Shown in pieces: positions 8,526-18,785 of a stretch of DNA of 64,000 nt. This DNA comes from Candidatus Limiplasma pullicola (lineage in GTDB: Bacteria > Bacillota > Clostridia > Christensenellales > Aristaeellaceae), in assembly GCA_018710985.1 (NCBI GenBank), contig DVIV01000045.1:20618-84617 (forward strand), in the 5' to 3' direction. Numbering within the stretch: position 1 is the stretch's first letter; each line of letters opens with the position of its first letter. A model generated the notes under the pieces. It was not told the DNA's origin, ran no database searches, and worked only from the letters and a program-made list of their open reading frames with translations. The translations under genes and the position numbers were made by a program.

Positions 8526-9014
8526 CTATTCCAGCGCTTCCAGCGCCATTTCCAGCGCGCGGGCGGCGCTCTGCGCGCGCACCTGCGCCCGGTCTCCGGT
8601 AAAGTGGCATTCCTCCACGCGCGTGCCCGCGGCGCTGCTCACGCCGAGAAACACCGTGCCCACAGGGGTCTGCGGCGTGCCGCCGGTGGGACCGGCTACG
8701 CCCGTGGCGCTCACCGCCACATCCACCTTGAGCACCCGTCGCGCACCCTCGGCCATCTGCCGGGCGCACGGTTCGCTCACCACGCCCACGGTGTCGATCA
8801 CCTGCCGGGATACGCCCAGCACCTCGTGCTTCACGCGGGGGTCATAGCTGACCACGCCGCCCATGAGCACCGCGCTCGCCCCGCTCACATCCGCCACCGA
8901 CGAGGCGATCATCCCGCCGGTCAGGCTCTCGGCCGTACCCAAGGTTCTGTGCGCCGCCCCGAAGCGGGCGACCACCTGCTCGCTGATCTGTTGAAGCCGC
9001 GTCACGCCGCTCAT
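8526..9014 (-). CDS. CinA C-terminal-domain protein (NMN deamidase type)
   Basis: A 162-residue stand-alone CinA C-terminal domain, as in E. coli PncC/YgaD, lacking the MoCF-like N-terminal half of full Cin[13 protein letters not shown] near the N-terminus, [15 protein letters not shown] and [21 protein letters not shown] are the family hallmarks. It converts nicotinamide mononucleotide to nicotinate mononucleotide in pyridine nucleotide salvage. ATG 9014 has GGAAAGGAC upstream. It sits between pgsA and recA, as cinA does in many Bacillota. Confidence 0.9.
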   Translation of the reverse strand: MSGVTRLQQISEQVVARFGAAHRTLGTAESLTGGMIASSVADVSGASAVLMGGVVSYDPRVKHEVLGVSRQVIDTVGVVSEPCARQMAEGARRVLKVDVAVSATGVAGPTGGTPQTPVGTVFLGVSSAAGTRVEECHFTGDRAQVRAQSAARALEMALEALE

Positions 9015-9045
9015 CGTCCTTTCCAGGCCTTTCGCGCCGGGCCGC

Positions 9046-9588
9046 TCAGCGAAGGCTGCCGGCAAACAGCGCGCGATTTTTCCAGAAATAATCCACACCG
9101 CTCCACAGCGTCATGGCCATGGCCAGCGCCAGAAGCGCCCCGTTCAGCGCCGGAACGCGAAGCCAGCCGATGGCGCTCAGCAGATAGGCGACCAGCATGG
9201 CCATCTGCGTGCAGGTTTTGATCTTGCCCAGCTTGCCGGCCGCGATCACCTTGCCCTGCTCAACCGCCACCAGGCGCAGTCCGTCCACCGCCAGCTCGCG
9301 GAAAAGCACCACCACGCAGGCCCACGCGGGAATCAGCCCCTGCCCGCACAGGCTGATCATGGTGGACAGCACCAGCAGCTTGTCCGCCACGGGGTCCACA
9401 AATTTTCCGAAGTTGGTCACGATCCTGTAGCGGCGCGCCATCCAGCCGTCCGCCCAGTCCGTCAGGCTGCCCGCCAGAAACAGTGCCAGCGCTGCGATAT
9501 AGGACCAGGAGGCGCCCAGGCAGATCATCAGCACCACCAAAGGAACCAGTCCGACCCGGAGGAGGGACAGTCGATTGGGCCAGTTCAT
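9046..9588 (-). CDS. pgsA: CDP-diacylglycerol-glycerol-3-phosphate 3-phosphatidyltransferase
   Basis: A 180-residue CDP-alcohol phosphatidyltransferase. The catalytic signature D-G-x2-A-R-x8-G-x3-D-x3-D is present (DGWMARRYRIVTNFGKFVDP then VADK). Several membrane helices follow. It makes phosphatidylglycerophosphate, the committed step of phosphatidylglycerol synthesis, at the cytoplasmic membrane. The ATG overlaps the rimO stop by 4 bp, so translation is coupled. Length is normal for the family. Confidence 0.95.
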   Translation of the reverse strand: MNWPNRLSLLRVGLVPLVVLMICLGASWSYIAALALFLAGSLTDWADGWMARRYRIVTNFGKFVDPVADKLLVLSTMISLCGQGLIPAWACVVVLFRELAVDGLRLVAVEQGKVIAAGKLGKIKTCTQMAMLVAYLLSAIGWLRVPALNGALLALAMAMTLWSGVDYFWKNRALFAGSLR

Positions 9589-10940
9589 AGCTTTTCCCCC
9601 GTCAGGTCATAGGTATCGGCGCCGGTGATGCGCGCCGTAACAAAGCAGCCGATATCCGCCTCCGAGGCGCCGCTTACGCGGATGATGCCGTCGGTCTCCG
9701 GCGCCTCCGCCGCGGAGCGTGCCACGGCCAGGCCGTCCACGCCCACGCTCTCCACCAGCACGCGCTCCTCATTGCCCACGCGCAGCCGGTTGCGCTCCAG
9801 CGAAATGGCCTGCTGCTCCGTCATCAGCCGGTCCAGCCGCTGCTGCTTCACTTCCTCCGGCACCTGGTCGGGCATGACGGCTGCGGGGGTATCGTCCTCC
9901 GCAGAATAGCAGAACGCGCCCAGGCGGTCAAAGCGCACGTCCCGAACAAAATCCATCAGGCGCTCGAACTGCTCGTCCGTCTCGCCGGGGAAGCCGGTGA
10001 TGAAGGTGGTGCGCAGCGTAAAGCCCATCTCCCGCGCCTTTTTAAGGAAAGCGCGGGTCTGCTCGATGTCGCCCCGGCGGTTCATGCGCCGAAGCAGCTG
10101 CGGGTCGGCATGCTGAAGGGGCAGATCCAGATAGCGGCAGATGTTGGGCCGGGAGGCCATGGCCTCCAGCAGCGTATCATCCACCTCGTCGGGATAGCAG
10201 TAGAGCACGCGCAGCCACTCCACGCCGGGGATGTCCGCCGCGCGGACCATCAGCTCGGGAAGCAGGCTGCGCCCGTGCGTGTCCATGCCGAAGCGCGAGG
10301 TGTCCTGCGCCACCAGCACGTGTTCCCTGACGCCCTGCTCCGCCAGCGTGCGGATCTCCTCCAGCACGCTCTGCATCCCGCGCGAGCGGAATCCGCCGCG
10401 GATGAGCGGGATAGCGCAGTAGGCGCAGCGGTTGTCGCACCCGTCGGCAATGCGCACATAGGCCGTATACGGCGCGGTGGTGAGCACCCGCTCCCCGCAC
10501 AGCACGGTGGCATCCGGCGCGCAGTAGCTGGGCCGCCTGCCCGCCAGCGCCTCCTCAATGGCGCGGGGCAGCATGGGGTACTGGCTCACGCCCAGCACCA
10601 GGTCTACCTCCGGCATATCCTGCAAAATGGCCTGCTCATAGCGCTGCGTGAGACATCCGGTGGCCGCCAGCAGCTTGAGCCGCCCCTCCTGCTTATACCG
10701 GGCCAGAGAGAGCAAGGTGTCGATGCTCTCCTGCTTGGCCGGCTCGATGAAGCCGCAGGTGTTGACGATCAGAATATCCGCCTCGCGTTCATCGGCGGTG
10801 ATGCGGTAGCCCGCCTTGCGCAGAATCCCCAGCATCAGCTCGGTATCCACGCGGTTTTTGCTGCATCCAAGGGAAACGACGCCTACGCTGTACACCGTCC
10901 CTTTTTCCCTCCCATCGCTTCTTGAAGGATCGACGCGCAC
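9585..10940 (-). CDS. rimO: Ribosomal protein S12 methylthiotransferase RimO
   Basis: A 451-residue radical-SAM methylthiotransferase that modifies an aspartate of ribosomal protein S12. The N-terminal UPF0004 domain begins VVSLGCSKNRVDTE, which is RimO-type rather than MiaB-type. The radical SAM cluster motif is CDNRCAYCAIP, and a TRAM domain closes the protein. Start is uncertain: GTG 10940 has AGGAGAG at good spacing and fits the promoter at 10964-10991; GTG 10895 (VYSVGVVSLG), preceded by AAGGGAC, would give a family-typical N-terminus. It heads the rimO-pgsA-cinA-recA operon. Confidence 0.93.
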   Translation of the reverse strand: MRVDPSRSDGREKGTVYSVGVVSLGCSKNRVDTELMLGILRKAGYRITADEREADILIVNTCGFIEPAKQESIDTLLSLARYKQEGRLKLLAATGCLTQRYEQAILQDMPEVDLVLGVSQYPMLPRAIEEALAGRRPSYCAPDATVLCGERVLTTAPYTAYVRIADGCDNRCAYCAIPLIRGGFRSRGMQSVLEEIRTLAEQGVREHVLVAQDTSRFGMDTHGRSLLPELMVRAADIPGVEWLRVLYCYPDEVDDTLLEAMASRPNICRYLDLPLQHADPQLLRRMNRRGDIEQTRAFLKKAREMGFTLRTTFITGFPGETDEQFERLMDFVRDVRFDRLGAFCYSAEDDTPAAVMPDQVPEEVKQQRLDRLMTEQQAISLERNRLRVGNEERVLVESVGVDGLAVARSAAEAPETDGIIRVSGASEADIGCFVTARITGADTYDLTGEKL

Positions 10941-10963
10941 ACATGTTTGTCTCTCCTGGCGTT

Positions 10964-10991
10964 ATTTTACCATAGTTTCATCAGAATGCAA
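10964..10991 (-). promoter_or_regulatory. Promoter of the rimO-pgsA-cinA-recA operon
   Basis: On the minus strand TTGCAT (10986-10991), 16 bp, TAAAAT (10964-10969). The predicted start site leaves a leader of only ~17 nt before GTG 10940, with AGGAGAG inside it. Confidence 0.55.
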
Positions 10992-11046
10992 CCCACCGTC
11001 CTGTCATACGGGCCCATTTGCGGTTTTTCGGAATTTCCATAAAAAA

Positions 11047-11076
11047 TTGACTTCCTCCCCCCGGGTGTGATACGAT
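11047..11076 (+). promoter_or_regulatory. Promoter of the sugar transferase-transketolase operon
   Basis: TTGACT (11047-11052), 18 bp, TACGAT (11071-11076). It is divergent from the rimO promoter within the 10941-11126 intergenic region. Confidence 0.55.
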
Positions 11077-11126
11077 AATTTGCGCCGGCGCATCAGCGCC
11101 GTGTGCAGGAAGGGAAGGCCGCAGGC

Positions 11127-11858
11127 ATGGAAAAGGACCTGACGCGGGACGCCGCGCAAAAGCAGCTGCCCCGCTGGGATGGCCCGCTCACGCACCCGTT
11201 TTACAGCAAGGTGCTCAAGCGGGGCCTGGACTTTGTACTGGCGGTCGTTTTTCTGTTTCCCTGCCTTGTGGTGATGCTGCCCATCGCCGTGGCGGTCAAG
11301 TGCACGTCGCGCGGGCCGGTGTTCTACCGGGCGCTGCGCGGCGGATACCACAACCGGCCTTTTTCCATCCTGAAATTCCGCACCATGGTGGTGGGCGCGG
11401 ACCAGTACGCTTCCACCACGGCGCTGGATGATCCCCGGGTGACGCGGGTGGGGCGTGTGCTGCGGCACAGCAAGCTGGACGAGCTGCCCCAGCTGTTCAA
11501 TATCCTCAAGGGGGACATGTCCTTCATCGGGCCCCGGCCGGAGCTTTTGCGCTATACCATGCGCTATACGCCCGAGCAGCAGTGCATCCTGTGGGTGCGC
11601 CCCGGCATCAGCGACCCCAGCTCCATCCACCTGATCAACCTGGACGAGCTGGTGGGGCACGACGACCCGGAGGGCTGCTACGAAGCCAAGATTCTTGACG
11701 AAAAAAACCGCATGCGCGTGGCTTACGCGCGCAGCCAGTCCTTCGGGCTGGACGCGAAGGTGTTTTGGGATACGCTTTTGTGCGTACTGAAGAAGAACCT
11801 CAAGAGGGAACCGTCCGCGCGGAGCGAAATGCCCGCGCGGCAAGGAGGTAACCGATGA
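11127..11858 (+). CDS. Initiating undecaprenyl-phosphate sugar-phosphate transferase
   Basis: A 243-residue bacterial sugar transferase of the PglC/WbaP C-terminal-domain type. One N-terminal membrane helix (LDFVLAVVFLFPCLVVML) precedes the cytoplasmic catalytic part. Family motifs: SRGPVFYRALRGG, FSILKFRTM, SKLDELPQLFNILKGDMSF and GPRPE. It transfers a sugar-1-phosphate from a UDP-sugar to undecaprenyl phosphate and so starts a surface glycan. It is the first gene of a three-gene unit; its TGA overlaps the ATG of the transketolase subunit. GTG 11103 is an alternative, less likely start. The donor sugar cannot be read from sequence. Confidence 0.9.
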   Translation: MEKDLTRDAAQKQLPRWDGPLTHPFYSKVLKRGLDFVLAVVFLFPCLVVMLPIAVAVKCTSRGPVFYRALRGGYHNRPFSILKFRTMVVGADQYASTTALDDPRVTRVGRVLRHSKLDELPQLFNILKGDMSFIGPRPELLRYTMRYTPEQQCILWVRPGISDPSSIHLINLDELVGHDDPEGCYEAKILDEKNRMRVAYARSQSFGLDAKVFWDTLLCVLKKNLKREPSARSEMPARQGGNR

Positions 11859-12682
11859 ACTGCCAAAAGAGTCTGGATCTGGCCTACAAGATCCGCCTGC
11901 ACGCGCTGGAGATGACCAGCCGCGGGGGTACCTCGCACATCGCCAGCATCTTTTCCATGGCGGACCTGGTGGCCGTGCTCTATGCCGACGTGCTGCGCTA
12001 CGACCCGCGCAATCCGCGCATGCCTGGCCGCGACCGCCTGCTCCTGAGCAAGGGCCACGCGGGTGCGGGCATCTATGCGGCGCTGGCGGAAAGCGGCTTT
12101 TTTCCCGTGGAGGAGCTGCTCACCCACTGCCAGAACGGCAGCCGCCTCAGCGGGCATGTCAGCCACAAGGGCGTGCCGGGGGTGGAGGCCTCCACGGGCT
12201 CGCTGGGGCAGGGCCTGCCCATGGCCATGGGCATGGCGATGGCCGCGAAGCTGAACCATGAGGATCACCGCATATACTGCATCATCGGCGACGGCGAATG
12301 CGACGAGGGCGCCATCTGGGAAAGTGCGCTCATCGCCCACCAGTATAAGCTGGACAACTTCATCGTCACCATCGACTTCAACAAGATCCAGTCCCTGGCC
12401 CCGGTGGAGGAGACGATCGCGCTGGAGCCGCTGGACGAAAAATGGCGCGCCTTCGGCTGGCACGTCATCCGCGTGGACGGGCACGACCACGAGGCGTTGC
12501 ACCGCGCCTATGAGGAGGCCCGCGGCGCGATGGGCGGCGGCAAGCCCGTCGTGGTCATCGCCGATACGGTGAAGGGCAAGGGCGTGAGCTTTATGGAGCA
12601 TTCCGTGCTGTGGCATTACCGCACCGCGCGCGGCGAGGAATACGAAGCGGCGCTGAAAGAACTGGAGGCCGGCAAGCCATGA
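11855..12682 (+). CDS. Transketolase, N-terminal (TPP-binding) subunit
   Basis: A 275-residue split transketolase half. It contains LLLSKGHAGAGIYAAL, the substrate and cofactor histidines of the transketolase N-domain, STGSLGQGLPMAMG, and the thiamine-diphosphate motif GDGECDEGAIWESAL ending in the DFNK segment. It moves ketol units between sugar phosphates together with the next gene product. The ATG overlaps the stop of the sugar transferase (ATGA), with an AAGGAGG SD inside that gene, and its own stop overlaps the next ATG in the same manner. Such pairs in glycan loci may supply an unusual precursor sugar; that role here is inferred from context only. Confidence 0.9.
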   Translation: MNCQKSLDLAYKIRLHALEMTSRGGTSHIASIFSMADLVAVLYADVLRYDPRNPRMPGRDRLLLSKGHAGAGIYAALAESGFFPVEELLTHCQNGSRLSGHVSHKGVPGVEASTGSLGQGLPMAMGMAMAAKLNHEDHRIYCIIGDGECDEGAIWESALIAHQYKLDNFIVTIDFNKIQSLAPVEETIALEPLDEKWRAFGWHVIRVDGHDHEALHRAYEEARGAMGGGKPVVVIADTVKGKGVSFMEHSVLWHYRTARGEEYEAALKELEAGKP

Positions 12683-13611
12683 GAGACACCTTCACCCGCT
12701 GCCTGGAAGCCTACGCCCAGACGCACCCCGAGCTGGTGCTGGTCACCGGCGACCTGGGCTTTGGCGTGCTGTTTCCCTACATGAAAAAATTTCCCGACCG
12801 CTTCATCAACGCCGGCATTTCGGAGCAGGCCATGATGAGCATGGCCGCCGGCATGGCGCTGGAGGGAAAGACGGTGGTGGTCTATTCCATCGGCAACTTC
12901 CCCACGCTGCGCTGTCTGGAGCAGATCCGCAACTGCTGCGCCTACCATGAGGCGAACGTGAAGATCGTGTGCGTGGGCGCAGGCTTCGTCTACGGTACGC
13001 TGGGCATGACGCACCACGCCACGGAGGACATGAGCGCGCTGCGCATCCTGCCGGGCGTGAAGGTATACGCGCCCGCCGACGGCGTGGAGACCGAGGCCGT
13101 GATGGGGCCCTTCCTCAGCGAGCCGGGCGTGGCCTACCTGCGCATCGGCCGCGGCGGCGAACCGCATTTTCACGAGGACGGTTCCCTGGCCGGCTACCGC
13201 TGCGGGCAGGCGCTGGAGCAGTTCCCCGGCACGGATGCCTATATTCTCACGGCGGGCGGCATTCTGGGCAGCGCCGTGGAAGCGGCGCATCTATTGGAGG
13301 CGGACGGCCTGCACATCGGCGTGGCCAGCTTCCCCACCGTCAAGCCCCTGGACGAAGCCTACCTCGCGGCGCTGTGCGGCCGGGTGCCCGTGCTCTTCAC
13401 GCTGGAGGAGCACACCATCGTGGGTGGCTTCGGCGGCGCGGTGTGCGAATACGTCTGCGGCCTGACCGGCCCGCGCCCCCGCGTGGTGCGCCTGGGCCTG
13501 AACGATACCTATTGCAGCATCGTGGGCAACCAGAGCTATCTGGAAAAGCACTTCGGCCTGGACGGCGAAGGCGTGGCCCGGCGCGTGCGTCAGGAATTGG
13601 GAAGAGCGTAA
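12679..13611 (+). CDS. Transketolase, C-terminal (pyrimidine-binding) subunit
   Basis: A 310-residue second half of a split transketolase. LVTGDLGFGV, then RFINAGISEQAMMSMAAGMA holds the conserved glutamate that activates the thiamine ring, and THHATEDMSALR follows. The C-terminal transketolase domain ends at about residue 300. Its ATG overlaps the preceding stop by 4 bp, so the two subunits are made in equal amounts. It closes the operon before a strong terminator. Confidence 0.9.
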   Translation: MRDTFTRCLEAYAQTHPELVLVTGDLGFGVLFPYMKKFPDRFINAGISEQAMMSMAAGMALEGKTVVVYSIGNFPTLRCLEQIRNCCAYHEANVKIVCVGAGFVYGTLGMTHHATEDMSALRILPGVKVYAPADGVETEAVMGPFLSEPGVAYLRIGRGGEPHFHEDGSLAGYRCGQALEQFPGTDAYILTAGGILGSAVEAAHLLEADGLHIGVASFPTVKPLDEAYLAALCGRVPVLFTLEEHTIVGGFGGAVCEYVCGLTGPRPRVVRLGLNDTYCSIVGNQSYLEKHFGLDGEGVARRVRQELGRA

Positions 13612-13631
13612 AAACAAACGTTACAGCATAA

Positions 13632-13672
13632 AGACAGGCCCCGCGGGCGAATCCCGCGGGGCCTGTTTTTTA
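13632..13672. terminator. Bidirectional terminator between the transketolase genes and gatB
   Basis: ACAGGCCCCGCGGG, a short loop and CCCGCGGGGCCTGT form a near-perfect 14-bp stem. Plus strand is followed by six T residues; the minus strand continues with CTTTATG. It overlaps the last bases of gatB. Confidence 0.85.
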
Positions 13673-15120
13673 TCCCTGCTCTCCCAGCAGCTCCAGCAGC
13701 TTTTGCCGCAGGGCCTCCGGATCGGCCTTGCCGCGCGTGAGCGCCATGGCCTTGCCCATCAGGGCCTTTTCCACGTTGGTTTTGCCGGAGCGGTAGGTTT
13801 TCACCATGTCGGGGTTATTCTCCAGCGCCTCCCGCGCGGCGGCCTCCAGCGCGGCAGGATCGGTGAGAGTAAACAGGTCGTGGTCCTGCGCATAGGCGGC
13901 GGGGTCCTGATCCTGATCAAAGAGCGCGGAGAGAATCTTTTTTCCGGTGGAGCTGTTGACCTTGCCCGCGCCGATCATGTCGCTGAGCGCCGAAAGGTGC
14001 TCCGGCGCGATGGGCAGCGCCTCCGGGCCGCGCTCGCCGGTATGCGCGGTATCGCGCAGGGTGATCTGCGCAAAAACCTCGCCCAGAATGAGGTTGCAAA
14101 GCGCCACGGGGTTTTGTGCCAGGGCGGCCGCCTGCTCGAAGTACTCCGCGAGCCAGCGCTCGGCGGTGAGCTGCTCGGCCGCATAGGCGGTCAGCCCGTA
14201 CCGCTGCATGTAGCGCATGCGGCGCTCGTCGGGCAGCGCGGGGATGGATGCGCGGATCTCGGCCATTTCGGCGTCGCCGAGGTAGATTTCCGGCAGATCG
14301 GGGTCGGGAAAGTAGCGGTAATCGGCGCTGTTTTCCTTGCGGCGCATGGAGGTGGTCTTGCCGGTCTTTTGATCATACCGGCGGGTTTCCTGCACCACGG
14401 CCTCCCCCGCTTCCAGCGCCTCCACCTGCCGCCGGTACTCGGCTTCGATGGCGCGCTCCACGCTCTGGAAGGAGTTGAGGTTCTTCATTTCGGTGCGCAC
14501 GCCGAAGGGCTCTCCGGGCCTGTGCACGCTCAGGTTCACGTCGCAGCGCATGCTGCCCTCGTTCATGCGGCAGTCGCTCACGCCCGTATAGGTCAGGACG
14601 GCGCGCAGCTTGCGCAGGTAGGCCACGGCCTCCTCCGCGGAGCGGATGTCCGGCTCGGACACGATCTCGATCAGCGGCACGCCGCAGCGGTTCATGTCCA
14701 GCGCCGTGCCGGATTTCTCATCGTGCAGGAGCTTGCCCGCATCCTCCTCGATATGGATGCGGGTGATGCCCACGCGCTTTTCCCCCGCGCCGGTCTGGAT
14801 GGTGAGCGCTCCCCCCTCGCACAGGGGGCGGTAGAACTGGCTGATCTGATAGGCTTTGGGCAGGTCGGGATAAAAGTAATTCTTGCGGTCGAAGCGGCTG
14901 CGGTGGTGCACATGGCAGCCCAGCGCCATGCCGGCCATGGCCGCATAGCGCAGCACCTGGGCGTTGAACACCGGCAGCGCCCCCGGCAGGCCCATGCACA
15001 CGGGGCACACATGCGTGTTGGGCTCCGCGCCGAAGGCGTTTTTGCAGGCGCAGAACACCTTGCTTTTTGTGCGCAGCTCCACATGCGTTTCCAGGCCGAT
15101 GACCATTTCATATGCCCTGT

Positions 15121-15124
<4 letters not shown>
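13670..15124 (-). CDS. gatB: Asp-tRNA(Asn)/Glu-tRNA(Gln) amidotransferase subunit B
   Basis: A 484-residue GatB, the kinase and tRNA-binding subunit of GatCAB, which phosphorylates mischarged Asp-tRNA(Asn) or Glu-tRNA(Gln) before amidation. Family motifs: IGLETHVELRTKSKVFC, CPVCMGLPGALPV, FYPDLPKAYQISQF, RIHIEEDAGKL and EMKNLNSF, followed by the C-terminal YqeY-like tail domain. The ATG overlaps the gatA stop by 4 bp. Length is normal. Confidence 0.96.
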
Positions 15125-16620
<1,496 letters not shown>

Positions 16621-16639
16621 AGGACAATGCGCCTCCCTT

Positions 16640-18721
16640 TCAGTCAAAGGTCCTGGGCACGGTGATCAGGCGGCCCGTCACGGTGGACGCGTTCATGAGC
16701 ACCGCCTCGATGGGCAGGCTTTCGCCGGGCTCGTCGGGGCGCAGGGACTGCGCTTGGGGCGCGGTGCGCGGCCGCGGAGGCGCCTCGCGCTGCAGCCCGG
16801 CCAGCTCGCCCGCAAAGTCCACGATGGAGGCAAATTCCTGACTCATGCGCTCCTCCTCGCCGGGCGAGAGGGTGAGCATGGACAGAAGCGCCGCGTTCTC
16901 CACCGCCTCGCGCCGGAGGGCGCGGACATGCTCTTCCCGCCCCGTCTCCGCCACCGACACGCCCAGCTTGAGCGCCTCCAGCTGCGAGGCGTCCACATAA
17001 TCCGGCGCGCCGGTAAGCGGGCAGCGCGCATCCTTGGTCTTGGGGAAGGCGATGACCTCGCGCAGCGAAGACGCGCCCAACAGCAGCATGCACAGCCGGT
17101 CCACGCCGAAGGCAAACCCCGCGTGCGGCGGCGTGCCAAAGCGGAACGCGTCCAGCAAAAACCCGAAGCGTTCCCGCGCTTCCTCCTTGTCAAAGCCCAG
17201 GGCGCGGAACACCTTCTGCTGGATCTCCGCGCGATGGATGCGCACGCTGCCGCTGCCCAGCTCCACGCCGTTGAGCACCACGTCGTAGGCCTGCGAACGC
17301 ACGAGGGGCTTGGTCCGGTCCTCCTGCATCAGCTCCACATCCTCCGGAAACGGCATCGTGAAGGGATGGTGCATGGCGGCATAGCGCTTTTCGTCCTTTT
17401 TGTATTCAAACATGGGGAAATCCGTCACCAGCGCGAACCGGAAATCGCCGGGGTCGGCCAGGCCCAACAGGTCCGCGCACTTGAGGCGCAGGCCGCCCAG
17501 CACCCGCCGCGCCACCTCCAGCGCATCCGCGCAGAAGAGGATGAAGTCGCCGGGCCGCGCCTCCAGACGCTCCTCCAGCTCCCGCCACACCGGCGGGTCA
17601 AAATACTTGGGCAGAATGGAGTTGACCTCGCCATTCTCACGGTAGAGAATCCAGGCCATGCCCCTGGCGCCGAGCCGGACGGCCTGGCGGGTGAGCAGGT
17701 CGATGGTGGAGCGGCTGAAGCTCGCCCCCGCGCCCCTGACGTTGATGGCGCGCACCACGCCGCCGTCTTTCAGCGCCTCCGTAAAAACGGAGAACGACGC
17801 GCGGCCGGCGATGTCGCTCACATCCACGATGGGCAGCTCAAAGCGCAGGTCCGGCTTGTCGCTGCCGTAGCGGTCCATGGCCTCCTGCCAGGTGAGCCGC
17901 CGGAAGGGATGCGGCACGGGACGGCCCATCACCCGCTCGAACAGGCGTGTGAACAGGTCCGTGAGGAAGGCGAGCATGTCCTCCTGGTCCACGAAGCTGC
18001 GCTCCATGTCCACCTGAGTAAACTCCGGCTGGCGGTCGGCGCGCAGGTCCTCGTCGCGAAAGCAGCGCGCCACCTGATAGTACTTGTCGATGCCCGATAC
18101 CATCAGAAGCTGCTTGTAGATCTGCGGGCTCTGGGGCAGGGCGTAGAACGTGCCGGGATGCACGCGGCTGGGCACCAGATAGTCGCGCGCGCCCTCCGGC
18201 GTGGATTTGCACAAAATGGGCGTTTCCACCTGCAAAAATCCCTGATCGTTCAAGATCCGCTGCACCTCGCTGAGCAGCGTGTGGCGAAAGAGCAGATTCC
18301 GGTACATCTGCGGGCGGCGCAGGTCCAGATAGCGGTACTTGAGCCGCACCTCCTCACGCACAGGCTCCTCGTCGGTGAGGGAAAAGGGCAGCGTATCCGC
18401 CGCAGAGAGCAATTCCATATGGCTGGCGGCCAGCTCCACCTCGCCGGTGGGCAAAGCGGGGTTGTAGGTGCTCTCGTCGCGCAGGCGCACCTCGCCGGTG
18501 ATCTTGACCACGCTCTGGTTTTTGAGCCGCTCGGCCAGCGCAAAGCTGGCGGGGTCCGCCACGGCCTGGTCAAACACCGTCTGCACCACGCCCTCGCGGT
18601 CGCGCACATCCACGAAGATGACGCCGCCCATGTCGCGGCAGGTCAGCACCCAGCCGCACACCGTGGCCTGCCGGCCGATGTGCACGCGGCGCAGGGTTCC
18701 GCAGTAATGCGTTCTTTCCAT
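16640..18721 (-). CDS. aspS: Aspartyl-tRNA synthetase fused to GatC (AspRS-GatC)
   Basis: One uninterrupted frame of 693 residues. Residues 1-~590 are a bacterial-type AspRS: OB-fold anticodon domain, motif 2 (CFRDEDLRADRQPEFTQ), GAD insertion and motif 3 (GFAFGVDRLCMLL). Residues ~600-693 match GatC: ENAALLSMLTLSPGEEERM, DFAGELAGL, LRPDEPGESLP, then VLMNASTVTGRLITVP. A separate gatC is not present between aspS and gatA. No methionine with an SD occurs at the junction, so a split gene is unlikely. Covalent fusion would tether the synthetase to the GatCAB amidotransferase that amidates its misacylated Asp-tRNA(Asn). ATG 18721 has GGGAGG upstream. Expression is controlled by a T-box leader. Confidence 0.93.
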   Translation of the reverse strand: MERTHYCGTLRRVHIGRQATVCGWVLTCRDMGGVIFVDVRDREGVVQTVFDQAVADPASFALAERLKNQSVVKITGEVRLRDESTYNPALPTGEVELAASHMELLSAADTLPFSLTDEEPVREEVRLKYRYLDLRRPQMYRNLLFRHTLLSEVQRILNDQGFLQVETPILCKSTPEGARDYLVPSRVHPGTFYALPQSPQIYKQLLMVSGIDKYYQVARCFRDEDLRADRQPEFTQVDMERSFVDQEDMLAFLTDLFTRLFERVMGRPVPHPFRRLTWQEAMDRYGSDKPDLRFELPIVDVSDIAGRASFSVFTEALKDGGVVRAINVRGAGASFSRSTIDLLTRQAVRLGARGMAWILYRENGEVNSILPKYFDPPVWRELEERLEARPGDFILFCADALEVARRVLGGLRLKCADLLGLADPGDFRFALVTDFPMFEYKKDEKRYAAMHHPFTMPFPEDVELMQEDRTKPLVRSQAYDVVLNGVELGSGSVRIHRAEIQQKVFRALGFDKEEARERFGFLLDAFRFGTPPHAGFAFGVDRLCMLLLGASSLREVIAFPKTKDARCPLTGAPDYVDASQLEALKLGVSVAETGREEHVRALRREAVENAALLSMLTLSPGEEERMSQEFASIVDFAGELAGLQREAPPRPRTAPQAQSLRPDEPGESLPIEAVLMNASTVTGRLITVPRTFD

Positions 18722-18752
18722 AAAGCTGCAACCTCCCTTATCGCCGGGTATG

Positions 18753-18785
18753 AAAAAAGCCCCCCGCCCCGGCATTTCCGGGGCG
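18753..18785 (-). terminator. T-box-regulated terminator before aspS
   Basis: CGCCCCGG, AAATG loop, CCGGGGCG, then GGGGGC and six T residues. Its 5' part is immediately downstream of the T-box motif, as expected for a terminator that competes with the antiterminator. Confidence 0.85.

Noticed and set aside
16910..16960. Possibility that aspS and gatC are separate genes joined by a sequencing error
   Set aside because: The frame runs without interruption into GatC-like sequence, both parts are full length, and no SD or methionine start exists at the junction.
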